Part shown: one piece after another, positions 36,344 through 44,133 of the stretch | How positions within the stretch are numbered: the stretch's first letter is position 1 | Layout: each line of letters opens with the position of its first letter | Assembly: GCA_014305025.1 (NCBI GenBank) | Contig: JACRTY010000012.1 | Span: 1 to 64,000, forward strand | Length of the DNA: 64,000 bases | DNA from: Candidatus Nyctobacter psychrophilus | GTDB lineage: Bacteria; Vulcanimicrobiota; Vulcanimicrobiia; Vulcanimicrobiales; Vulcanimicrobiaceae | Reading direction: 5' to 3' | Position numbers and translations under genes: made by a program | The notes under the pieces: generated by a model | What the model saw: only the letters and a program-made list of their open reading frames with translations | Database searches by the model: none | Told to the model about the DNA's origin: nothing

Positions 36344-36492
36344 GCATCGGTCGGCTCGATGCTCCTATCGTTTTTATTGGTATTGACGAAGGGCTCGCCA
36401 AGACAAAATCCTTAGTTCCCGCTATCCAAGCGCGCATTCTCACTGAGGATCCAGATGATCAAATATCGTGCGCGGGGTTACCGCAACGATGA
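36310..36492 (+). pseudogene. Short remnant of an unidentified gene
   Basis: Overlapping the HepT-like stop in another frame, about 55 codons read HFERFIGIGRLDAPIVFIG, then IDEGLAKTKSLVPAIQ, ending at TGA 36490-36492. The API.FIG..EG pattern recalls uracil-DNA-glycosylase-like proteins but is too short to be sure. No start codon or upstream half is visible. The composition is more AT-rich than the flanks. 36493-36562 shows nothing else. Confidence 0.3.
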
Positions 36493-36562
36493 TCGATCTC
36501 TACCCGGCCAACTCGAAGTCCTGAAGAGCCGTTTTTAAGTTTCAAGATCAAAAACTTGCTCG

Positions 36563-39058
36563 TCAAGCAGTTACGAAATTGATGAGCTTGTCCGGAACAT
36601 AGACCCGTTTACGAACCGGCTTTCCAGCCAGGTGCGCGGTGACGTTAGGGTCGGCGATCGCCAGCGCAAACGCGTCATCCTCTGCGATGCCGGGCGCGAC
36701 GGCAAGCCGCCCGCGCACTTTTCCGTTGACCTGCACGACCAACTCGATCGACTCAACCGCCAGTGCTGCGGGATCGAAGTCGGGCCAGCGTTCCAGGTGG
36801 ACCGATCGTTGGAAACCCATGCCATGCCACAATTCTTCGGCGATATGCGGTGCGAACGGCGCGAGCAACAGCGGTATGATGCGCACGGCGTAGCGCAGCG
36901 CCGGATCGCTTGCGGCTTCGGGAAGCTGCGCCAGTTTCGTCAGCGCATTGACGAGTTCGTCCAGCCGCGCGAGCGTCGTGTTGTAGTGAAAGCGCGCCGT
37001 GGTCGTCTCTTCGGCTCCGGAGCGCAGCGCGGCGGCAACCGCGCGCACGACCTCGTGTTGCGCCGCACCGCGGCGTTCGGGTAACACGGCGAGCGGCGCC
37101 TCTTTGGCGACGGTAAGAAACGGTTCGCACGCCCGCCATACCCGGTCGAGGAAGCGCACCCGGCCGGCGATGCCTTCGTCGGTCCACTCCATCGCGTCTT
37201 CGGGCGGCGTGGCTTTGAGTAGAAAAAGACGCATCGCGTCGACGCCGTTGTGGTCGGCGGTTTCATCGATGCCGACGACATTGCCGCGGCTCTTGGACAT
37301 CTTCTCGCCGCTGCGCAGCACCATGCCCTGATTGAAGAGCTGCGCGAAAGGCTCGTCCGGGCCGTGTACCCAGCCCTTGTCGTGAAAATATTTGTAGAAA
37401 AAGCGCGCGTAGAGTAAGTGTAGCACGGCGTGCTCGGCACCGCCGATGTACTGATCGACGTTGAGCCACGGATCGACCCGTGCCGTGGCAAACGGCAGGC
37501 GGTCATCGTGCGGATCGAGGTAGCGCAGGTAGTACCACGAGGATTCGAAGAACGTGTCCATCGTGTCGCTTTCGCGCCGCGCCGGTCCGCCGCAGCGCGG
37601 GCACGTCGCGTGCATGAACGCCGCATCGCGCGCGAGCGGCGAACCCTCCCCGGCAAGCGTCGACTGCGGCGGCAGCAGCACGGGCAGCGCGTCGTCGGGC
37701 AGGGGCACCTCGCCGTCATGCTCGCAGTAGACGATCGGAATCGGCGTGCCCCAGTAGCGTTGCCGGGAAATGAGCCAGTCGCGAATGCGGTAGTTGACGG
37801 TCGTTTCGCCGTGACCGAGGTCGCCAAGGCGCTGCGCGATGGCCGTGCGCGCGCGCGCCGAATTCATTTCGCTGAAATCACCGCTCGCGATCAGGCGGCC
37901 GTCGTCGGTATACGCGCTTACCGGCGGTTGCGGGCTCGCGGCGTGCGGATCGTCGATCACGCGCACGATCGGCAAGCCGTGCACCTGAGCGAAGCTGAAG
38001 TCACGTTCGTCGTGACCGGGAACGCCCATGACCGCTCCCGTTCCGTAGTCGGCGAGCACGTAATTGGTCACCCAAATCGGTATGCGTTCGCCCGAGAGCG
38101 GATTGCGGGCGTAGCCGCCGGTGAACGTTCCACTCTTCGGCAAGAGGCTCGTGCGCTCGAGTTCCGATTGATTCTTGACCGTCTCGGCGAAGGCTTCCAC
38201 CGCCGCGCGGTGCGCCGGATGTTGCTGCACCAACTCGGCGACGAGCGGATGCTCGGGCGCAAGCGCCAGGAACGTGACGCCGAACAGCGTGTCGACGCGC
38301 GTCGTGTACACCGCGATCGTGGCCTGCAGTCCCTCGACCGAGAAGCGTACCGTCACGCCGTCGCTGCGGCCGATCCAGTTTCGCTGCATCGCGCGGATCG
38401 TGTCCGGCCACGCCGTCAACGCATCGATTCCGGCCAACAGCCTGTCAACGTAAGCGGTGATTTTCAGGAACCACTGCGAGAGGAGCCGCCGCTCGACGAG
38501 CGCTCCGCAGCGCCAGCACCGGCCGCTTTCGACCTGCTCGTTGGCCAGCACGGTGCGGTCGTACGGGCACCAGTTGACGGGCGCCTCACGCTTGTACGCG
38601 AGCCCGTCTTCGTACATGCGCAGAAACAACCACTGGTTCCAGCGATAATACGCCGGCTCGCAGGTCACGATCTCGCGCGACCAGTCGTAGCTCGTCCCCA
38701 TCAAGCGCAGCTGACGTTTCATATTGGCGATGTTGTCGCGCGTCCAAACGCCGGGATCGACGCCGCGTGCGATGGCCGCGTTTTCGGCGGGTAAGCCGAA
38801 GGCATCAAAACCCATGGGGTGCACGACATTGTAGCCGTGCATCCGTTTCATGCGCGCGACGGCGTCGCCGAGCGTGTAGTTTTTCGCGTGTCCGACGTGC
38901 AGATCGCCCGACGGATACGGCAGCATTTCCAGCACGTAGTATTTGTCGCGCGGAGCATCGTCGGCGGCCCGATAGAGCGCCTCGCGTTCCCACGTAGCCT
39001 GCCAACGCCGTTCGGCCGCATGAAAATCATACGTCTTGGCGGAGCGTTCATCGACCAT
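36563..39058 (-). CDS. leuS: Leucyl-tRNA synthetase
   Basis: Charges tRNA-Leu. About 831 aa from the ATG at 39058, which starts DERSAKTYDFHAAERRWQ in family style; an ATG at 39121 would add 21 atypical residues. The HIGH motif is in PYPSGDLHVGHAKNYT. The zinc-binding insert CPYDRTVLANEQVESGRCWRCG (first half shown by the Cys pairs) and the CP1 editing domain (TTRVDTLFGVTFLALAPEHP) are present. The KMSKS motif is in GEKMSKSRGNV. The C-terminal domain ends RKRVYVPDKLINFV. It is divergent from comEA. Confidence 0.97.
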   Translation of the reverse strand: MVDERSAKTYDFHAAERRWQATWEREALYRAADDAPRDKYYVLEMLPYPSGDLHVGHAKNYTLGDAVARMKRMHGYNVVHPMGFDAFGLPAENAAIARGVDPGVWTRDNIANMKRQLRLMGTSYDWSREIVTCEPAYYRWNQWLFLRMYEDGLAYKREAPVNWCPYDRTVLANEQVESGRCWRCGALVERRLLSQWFLKITAYVDRLLAGIDALTAWPDTIRAMQRNWIGRSDGVTVRFSVEGLQATIAVYTTRVDTLFGVTFLALAPEHPLVAELVQQHPAHRAAVEAFAETVKNQSELERTSLLPKSGTFTGGYARNPLSGERIPIWVTNYVLADYGTGAVMGVPGHDERDFSFAQVHGLPIVRVIDDPHAASPQPPVSAYTDDGRLIASGDFSEMNSARARTAIAQRLGDLGHGETTVNYRIRDWLISRQRYWGTPIPIVYCEHDGEVPLPDDALPVLLPPQSTLAGEGSPLARDAAFMHATCPRCGGPARRESDTMDTFFESSWYYLRYLDPHDDRLPFATARVDPWLNVDQYIGGAEHAVLHLLYARFFYKYFHDKGWVHGPDEPFAQLFNQGMVLRSGEKMSKSRGNVVGIDETADHNGVDAMRLFLLKATPPEDAMEWTDEGIAGRVRFLDRVWRACEPFLTVAKEAPLAVLPERRGAAQHEVVRAVAAALRSGAEETTTARFHYNTTLARLDELVNALTKLAQLPEAASDPALRYAVRIIPLLLAPFAPHIAEELWHGMGFQRSVHLERWPDFDPAALAVESIELVVQVNGKVRGRLAVAPGIAEDDAFALAIADPNVTAHLAGKPVRKRVYVPDKLINFVTA

Positions 39059-39171
39059 CGCGCCGTGAGTTTGCCGGCCTGCTCCGGACTTCCACCTCCG
39101 TGGACGATTCACGCCCGGCAAATGCGTGTGAGAAGCACTTGCCGGCGCCGTTTTCCGCGTGAAAGAGCGGT

Positions 39172-39981
39172 GTGGAACTTCGCAAGCCGCTCATTCTGAC
39201 GATTATCGCTGCCGCCGGAGGCGCGGCGGTGGCGCGGGGCTGGCCGGTCTGGGCCTCAGGGCCGCACGTGACGCTGTCTGCACCACCGTCGCCGGCAGTC
39301 GCTGAGGCGGGTTACGATGCGTCCAAGCACGTGGGATACCCCGTAGGAACGGCGCTTCGCGTTGGCCCTACTTCGGCGGATCAGTTCGTGGCCGGCCGTA
39401 ACGCCGGAGCACCACGGCAAGGACGTCCGACATCGGCGACCGCAAGCACACGCGCAGTCGTGTATGTTGCGGGCGAAGTACTGCGTCCCGGCATCTACGC
39501 GCTGCCGGCGGCGGGCCGCGATGCGGACGCCGTGCACGCCGCCGGCGGTCCGACGCGTGCGGCTGATCTCGTGGCGGTCAATCTGGCTGCACCACTCGAA
39601 GACGGCAACGAAATCATCGTGCCCGCGAAAGGTAGCGCCGCCGCGCAAGACGCGATGGCCGCGGCGACGACGCCGGACCCGCCGTTACGCAGGCGGCGGC
39701 ATCGAACGCATCATCGAAAGCATCGCCCCCACGGCTCGACGCAGCAAAGCGCCGTGGGCAACGCCGACGCTTCGAGCTCGTTAGCCGGGCCCGTACCGTT
39801 GAACGCGGCCGACGCCACGCGCCTCCAAACGCTGCCGGGCATCGGGCCCGCGCTCGCCGCACGAATCGTCGCCTTCCGCGAACTCAACGGCCCCTTCGCC
39901 TCGGTCGACGAACTCCTCGACGTGAGCGGAATGACCCAATCCAAGCTCGACGCGCTTAGCCCTGCGATCAGTTTACGCTGA
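39172..39981 (+). CDS. comEA: Competence DNA-binding protein ComEA
   Basis: 269 aa from GTG 39172. An N-terminal membrane anchor (LILTIIAAAGGAAVA) leads to an SLBB domain (VVYVAGEVLRPGIYALPA, about 98-115). The C terminus holds a helix-hairpin-helix module: LNAADATRLQTLPGIGPALA and FASVDELLDVSGM (about 208-262). ComEA binds incoming double-stranded DNA outside the membrane and hands it to ComEC, which is also in the window. The linker between domains is Lys/Arg/His-rich. Confidence 0.9.
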   Translation: MELRKPLILTIIAAAGGAAVARGWPVWASGPHVTLSAPPSPAVAEAGYDASKHVGYPVGTALRVGPTSADQFVAGRNAGAPRQGRPTSATASTRAVVYVAGEVLRPGIYALPAAGRDADAVHAAGGPTRAADLVAVNLAAPLEDGNEIIVPAKGSAAAQDAMAAATTPDPPLRRRRHRTHHRKHRPHGSTQQSAVGNADASSSLAGPVPLNAADATRLQTLPGIGPALAARIVAFRELNGPFASVDELLDVSGMTQSKLDALSPAISLR

Positions 39982-40025
39982 GCCCACGGGTTACGCGGAC
40001 GATGTCGCGCGAAGAGGGACGGCTT

Positions 40026-41081
40026 TTACCAGCCGCCCCCGGAGTCGCCTCCTCCGCCGCCGCCGAAGTCGCCACCGCCGCCGAAGTCGCCGCCTCCGCC
40101 GAACCCACCGCCCGACGAGCCGTAATCGCCGAACGACGCGTTGCCCATGTCGGCTTGGCCCGCATCACTCTGCCAACCGGCGTCGGATTGGCCGCCCACG
40201 TCACCGCCGGGCACCATGCCGGCGTTGCTGCTGTCCACGTAATTCGTATTCTGCCGCCCGAAGAGTTCGTTGCCGAGGAACGCGCCGCCGAGCCCCCCGA
40301 GCAGGCCGCTGAAGAATCCGCCGCCGCCGCCTCCGTAGCCGAAGCCGCCGCCGCCGTAGCCCGGCCCGTAGCCGGGACCATATCCTGGTCCCCCGGGGCC
40401 AGGACCGCCGTACCCGGGCGGCATCCTGCGCGGTCCCGCCATGGCGCGAAAGACGGCCCGGATGATCAGGAAGCCCGCGATCAGGATGAGGATGAGCCAG
40501 AAGAGCGACATGCCGCCTCCAACAGATTGATGGGTTGCCGGAGCGTAACGGTGCTGCACCGCAGCTCCGCCGGTCGTCCGCGCGTGGCTGCGATACTGCG
40601 CCAAGACCAGATTGACGCCCGTCGTGATTCCCGCGTCGAAATCACCGGAACGAAAGTAGCCGCGCATGGCTTGCCGGATGCTCGCAATCGCGCCCGGAGG
40701 AAAGAACGCCGCTGCGGCGCGGTCCGGCACGATTCCCTGAACCTTTTCCGCCTTGGCCAGGAAAATCAGCACGCCGTTGACTTGCTGCTGCGCGAACGTC
40801 TTTTCAGCCGCCGCTTCCGGCGTCTGGCCGTCGAGCGACGGAACGGTGACGACGACGATTTCCTTGCCCGTCTGCGCGTTGAAATCGGCAATCGTATTGT
40901 CCAGCGACGAGACCGTCCCAGCGCTGAACAACTGTGCCCCGTCCTGCACGAAATTCGAGCGCGCAGCGGCCGGGGCCGCGGCGAACACCGCCAGCGAGAG
41001 AAGCGCGACAAGGGCGGTGAACGGGACGCCAAAGGCCGCCCGGTACCGCAACGGTCGCAACGGCATCGACAACGTCATCAC
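40026..41081 (-). CDS. TPM-domain (YgcG-like) membrane protein
   Basis: 351 aa. A signal segment (ALVALLSLAVFAAAPAAA) is followed by the TPM domain: FVQDGAQLFSAGTVSSLDNTIADF, GKEIVVVTVPSLDGQTPEAAA and NGVLIFLAKAEKVQGIVPD (about 43-125). Near residue 195 a membrane helix (LFWLILILIAGFLIIRAVF) anchors it. The tail is extremely Gly-rich. TPM proteins include photosystem II repair factors and YgcG/YgcG-like envelope proteins of unclear function. It reads as an exported, membrane-held protein. The start near 41081 is favoured by the signal segment. Confidence 0.85.
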   Translation of the reverse strand: MMTLSMPLRPLRYRAAFGVPFTALVALLSLAVFAAAPAAARSNFVQDGAQLFSAGTVSSLDNTIADFNAQTGKEIVVVTVPSLDGQTPEAAAEKTFAQQQVNGVLIFLAKAEKVQGIVPDRAAAAFFPPGAIASIRQAMRGYFRSGDFDAGITTGVNLVLAQYRSHARTTGGAAVQHRYAPATHQSVGGGMSLFWLILILIAGFLIIRAVFRAMAGPRRMPPGYGGPGPGGPGYGPGYGPGYGGGGFGYGGGGGGFFSGLLGGLGGAFLGNELFGRQNTNYVDSSNAGMVPGGDVGGQSDAGWQSDAGQADMGNASFGDYGSSGGGFGGGGDFGGGGDFGGGGGGDSGGGW

Positions 41082-41124
41082 GTTCCCTAGTACCCGTCTG
41101 CGCGAGCGAAGTTTCCGAAACGGC

Positions 41125-41250
41125 TCATCGTTGGATGGTGACGAGGGCGACGCCGACGACGCTCGCCACGAAGATGACCAGAAACACCCAGATGCCGGCC
41201 TTCTTGAGCGTCTCGAAAAGGAGCCTCCGGCGCCTGGTGCGATGTTTCAC
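41125..41250 (-). CDS. 41-aa single-helix membrane peptide
   Basis: GTG 41250 overlaps the rsfS stop (GTGA). The product starts KHRTRRRRLLFETLKKAG, with a positively charged cytoplasmic end, then one membrane helix (IWVFLVIFVASVVGVALV) and ends TIQR. The overlap and the typical topology argue it is real despite its size. Family unknown. It is the last gene of the tsaE operon. Confidence 0.6.
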   Translation of the reverse strand: MKHRTRRRRLLFETLKKAGIWVFLVIFVASVVGVALVTIQR

Positions 41251-41606
41251 GACGTGCGCGCCGTAGCGGTGTCGGTCGCGCCCCACAGCCGTTCCAGGTT
41301 GTAGAAGGCGCGCTGGTCGGGCGTGAAGACGTGGGCGACGACGGTGCCGAGGTCGATGAGAATCCACCCTCCGTCAGCGTAGCCTTCCGTTCGCGCGACG
41401 GCGAAGCCGGCCTGGCGAACGGCTTGGGTAATGCCGTCGGCGATGGAACGCGTTTGGATTTTCGAGCGTCCGGTCGCGATGACGAACGCATCGGCCACGA
41501 TCGTGCGGCCCTCAAGCGGCAGGATCGCAAGGTCTTCGGCTTTCTTGTCGAGCGCGGCCGCGCGCACGACATCGGTCAATTCAGGCAGGTAGCGGTCTCC
41601 TTTCAC
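41247..41606 (-). CDS. rsfS: Ribosomal silencing factor RsfS
   Basis: About 110-119 aa. It binds L14 on the 50S subunit and blocks joining with 30S under starvation. Core motifs: DKKAEDLAILPLEGRTIVADAF, FVIATGRSKIQTRSIADGI, and GWILIDLGTVVAHVFTPDQR, then FYNLERLW. The open frame starts at GTG 41606, inside yqeK. A Shine-Dalgarno AAAGGAG in that extension suggests the real start is CTG 41588 or TTG 41579. It overlaps its neighbours in the operon. Confidence 0.93.
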   Translation of the reverse strand: MKGDRYLPELTDVVRAAALDKKAEDLAILPLEGRTIVADAFVIATGRSKIQTRSIADGITQAVRQAGFAVARTEGYADGGWILIDLGTVVAHVFTPDQRAFYNLERLWGATDTATARTS

Positions 41607-42177
41607 GGCGTTTGAACGATTGCAAAGCGGCGAGCGTCGCCGGCGCCGCTTTCAGATTCCGGGCGCGCAGATAGGCGAGCGAAGCGCGCAAGGTCGCGTC
41701 CATCGCCGCGCCGAGGTCATCGAAGGCCAGCGCTTCGAGCGCTGCGCGCCCCGCGAAGTCGCGCCCGGGCTCGAGGCCGTCGGCGAGATAAAGGATCTGA
41801 TCGAGCCGCGACATGTTGGGTGCGGCGACGGTATGCTTAGCGATGGCGGAGAGCACGGCGTGGTCGGCGACGCCGAAGCGCTCGCGGGCGAGCGCAGCGC
41901 CGAGCGGCGCGTGCAAGACGATGGGGTTGCCGCGTTCGAACGGACCGATCGCCAGACCGCGCTCGGCGCACTCGCGGAGCAATCGTGGCCCGTCGTACAG
42001 GCGCGCGAGGTCATGCAGCAGTCCGGCGAGCCGGGCGGCGTGCGCATCGGCACCATGGCGGTGCGCGAGACGGCTTGCCAGTCGCGAAACGCGAAGGCAG
42101 TGCGCGAAACGGTGGTCCTGAGCGAGGTCTGCTCGCACGCGGTGCATCAACGCAATGAGGTCGAGCGCTGCGCTCAA
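41581..42177 (-). CDS. yqeK: HD-domain nucleotide hydrolase YqeK
   Basis: About 198 aa from TTG 42177, which overlaps the rimI stop (TTGA); a longer frame to 42267 would overlap rimI by 94 bp. HD-domain residues are visible in RFAHCLRVSRLA (His), LAGLLHDLARL (HD) and the later IAKHTVAAPNMS, ILYLADGLEPGRDF. YqeK hydrolyses diadenosine tetraphosphate. The rsfS-yqeK pairing is conserved in many bacteria, which supports the call. Confidence 0.9.
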   Translation of the reverse strand: MSAALDLIALMHRVRADLAQDHRFAHCLRVSRLASRLAHRHGADAHAARLAGLLHDLARLYDGPRLLRECAERGLAIGPFERGNPIVLHAPLGAALARERFGVADHAVLSAIAKHTVAAPNMSRLDQILYLADGLEPGRDFAGRAALEALAFDDLGAAMDATLRASLAYLRARNLKAAPATLAALQSFKRRERRPLPA

Positions 42178-42749
42178 TCGGGGTGGTTCACCGAACGTTG
42201 CAGAAGCTGGGCTTCGAGGTGCGCGAGCCGCGAGCGGTACAAGTCGCCGCGCAGGTTGCCGGCCCACATCACCACGGCATTCTCGCCGTTGTCGCTATAG
42301 TAGGCGCGGCGCGTCGACACGATCGTGAAGCCGTACTTGCGATAGAGGCTTTGCGCGATGACGTTGGATTCGCGCGCTTCGAGCGTGATCCACGACGCGC
42401 CCCGTTCGATCGCTTGGTGCAACAAGTGGACGAGCATTTCTTCACCGTAGCGTTGCCCGCGCCGGTCGGGGTGTACGGCGATCGTCGTAACGTGCGAATC
42501 TTCGAGGATCACCCAAATCCCGCCGTAGACGACCATCTCGTCGGGCAGCGCGTCATCGATTCGACCCACGAAGTAGTGGGCCAGTTTGTTGTCGCTCAGT
42601 TCGCTCGCGAGCGCGCTCGGGGGCCACGACGTCGCAAAGGAAAGCGCTTCGATTCGCATCACGCTGCGAATGTCGTTCGGCGTCATCGGAGCGATCGTCA
42701 AAGGGCGGCGAGGATGATCGGCAGCGCGAGGGTCGAGGTCGACTTTCAC
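42174..42749 (-). CDS. rimI: Ribosomal protein S18-alanine N-acetyltransferase-like
   Basis: A 191-aa GNAT acetyltransferase. MTPNDIRSVMRIEALSF opens the domain, HVTTIAVHPDRRGQRYGEEML (about 110-130) is the acetyl-CoA-binding motif A, and WITLEARESNVIAQSLYRKYGF is the family's C-terminal signature. RimI-like proteins acetylate ribosomal protein S18. The position between tsaB and yqeK, with 4-bp overlaps on each side, matches the common tsaE-tsaB-rimI arrangement. The N-terminal ~20 residues may be an extension. Confidence 0.92.
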   Translation of the reverse strand: MKVDLDPRAADHPRRPLTIAPMTPNDIRSVMRIEALSFATSWPPSALASELSDNKLAHYFVGRIDDALPDEMVVYGGIWVILEDSHVTTIAVHPDRRGQRYGEEMLVHLLHQAIERGASWITLEARESNVIAQSLYRKYGFTIVSTRRAYYSDNGENAVVMWAGNLRGDLYRSRLAHLEAQLLQRSVNHPD

Positions 42750-43426
42750 GCCGTCTGATTGCCTATTTCGAGCCGGCCCGAGGCACGCTCGGCATAGTGT
42801 GCCTCACCATAATCGGCGTCAACCGCGTGGGGCTCCGTGCGCGGTGCGCCGGCGAGCGCACGAAGGGCCGCGGCGAGCGCCGGGGTCTCTGCGAAGGGTG
42901 GAGCGGGACGCACGACGATGCCGCGTTCGCCAAGGGCCGAAGCGACGCCCTGCGCGGCGCCGAAGGCACGCAAGTCACCGCGCGGAAGGCGTTCCGCAAG
43001 CCCGGTTGCGACCACCGCGTAGGTGCCGCACGCGGTCCACGTGCCGCCGGCTAGCCGCAGGCGCACGCAGCTGATGCCCGCACGGCCGTGGACGAAGACC
43101 GCACATGGTGCCGGAGCATCCGGCGGTTCGTAGGCATCGTACGAACTGACGCCGACCAGCGGCAGGCGCGCGGCAAAGGCCAGGCTCTTGGCGTACGAAA
43201 GGGCAATGCGCAAGCCGGTGAACGAGCCGGGGCCGGTCACGACCGCGATGCCCGCGAGCTCGCGAAGGGTGGTTCCGTCCAGCACCCGATCCACGACGCC
43301 GAGCCCCGCTTCGAGCGCATCGTTACCGCTACTCGATTCGGTTCGCCTCGTCCCGGCCGGGCCTGACCCGGCGAGCGCAGCTGAGAACGTCCCGAGGGCG
43401 CCGTCAATGCCGAGCCAGAGACTCAC
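42746..43426 (-). CDS. tsaB: tRNA t6A biosynthesis protein TsaB
   Basis: A 226-aa member of the ASKHA superfamily that partners TsaD and TsaE in making N6-threonylcarbamoyladenosine on ANN-decoding tRNAs. The N-terminal LWLGIDGALGTFSAAL and GIAVVTGPGSFTGLRIALSYAKSLA (about 60-84) are diagnostic. Many TsaB proteins use this GPGSFTGLR motif to contact TsaD. It overlaps tsaE and rimI by 4 bp each. Confidence 0.95.
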   Translation of the reverse strand: MSLWLGIDGALGTFSAALAGSGPAGTRRTESSSGNDALEAGLGVVDRVLDGTTLRELAGIAVVTGPGSFTGLRIALSYAKSLAFAARLPLVGVSSYDAYEPPDAPAPCAVFVHGRAGISCVRLRLAGGTWTACGTYAVVATGLAERLPRGDLRAFGAAQGVASALGERGIVVRPAPPFAETPALAAALRALAGAPRTEPHAVDADYGEAHYAERASGRLEIGNQTA

Positions 43427-43881
43427 GGTGTCTCGATCGTCACGGTGCGCGGCTCGTCGCCGCTGCCCTCGATTTCCACCCGAATGATCGTCGGCGGCAG
43501 CAATACCGGAAGGCGCTCAGGCCATTCGACAAAGACGATATTTCCGCTCTCGAAAGCTTCATGGAGCCCGAGTTCGGTCGCGTCCTGGGGCGACTCGATG
43601 CGATAGAAGTCGAGGTGCTCGATCGCGGGCGGCCCGGGATAGCGCTGCCAAAAGAGAAACGTGGGACTCGACGTTACCTCGGAACGTTGCAGTTCCCGGA
43701 CCGCGGCGGCAATGAAGGTCGTCTTGCCGGCACCGAGCGCTCCGGAAAGCGCCACGACGTCACCTGCTTGAAGTCGACTTGCCAACGTCCGCGCAATCGT
43801 TTCGAACTCGGTACGGTTGCGCGGCCACAGGTTACGGATCTGCACGCTTGGACGTACGAACCCGACGGTGCCGGACCGCAT
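43423..43881 (-). CDS. tsaE: tRNA t6A biosynthesis ATPase TsaE
   Basis: 152 aa. The P-loop is in ALSGALGAGKTTFIAA (about residues 44-59), followed by SSPTFLFWQRYPG and IEHLDFYRIESPQDATELGL, then VFVEWPERL, all typical of TsaE. It regulates the TsaB-TsaD complex by ATP hydrolysis. It is the first gene of an operon running through tsaB, rimI, yqeK, rsfS and the small membrane peptide. Divergent from gyrA. Confidence 0.95.
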   Translation of the reverse strand: MRSGTVGFVRPSVQIRNLWPRNRTEFETIARTLASRLQAGDVVALSGALGAGKTTFIAAAVRELQRSEVTSSPTFLFWQRYPGPPAIEHLDFYRIESPQDATELGLHEAFESGNIVFVEWPERLPVLLPPTIIRVEIEGSGDEPRTVTIETP

Positions 43882-44133
43882 CCGAAGAACCGGGCGGGGA
43901 AGAAATGCCGGCGACCGTAACGAACATGACGTTGAGGTTTATACCCGCGCGTCTTGCGGTCGCCGTTTTGCACACGCGCGGCTCGGCAAGCGCGCTTTAC
44001 GTTGCCGGCGAGCCGCGGCGAAGTGTTCTCGAACCGGGCCGGCGCGCAACCAACCGTGTCCTGTCTTAAACCGGCACGCGGTGCGCCGGTTTGGACGCAA
44101 TGGTCGTCGAGCTAAAGCACACCATAGGATTAC
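43882..44133. other. Intergenic region between tsaE and gyrA
   Basis: About 250 bp between divergent starts. A short plus-strand frame (43909-44069) has no recognisable features and I reject it as a gene. Promoters for tsaE and gyrA should lie here; I see no convincing consensus pair. Confidence 0.5.
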
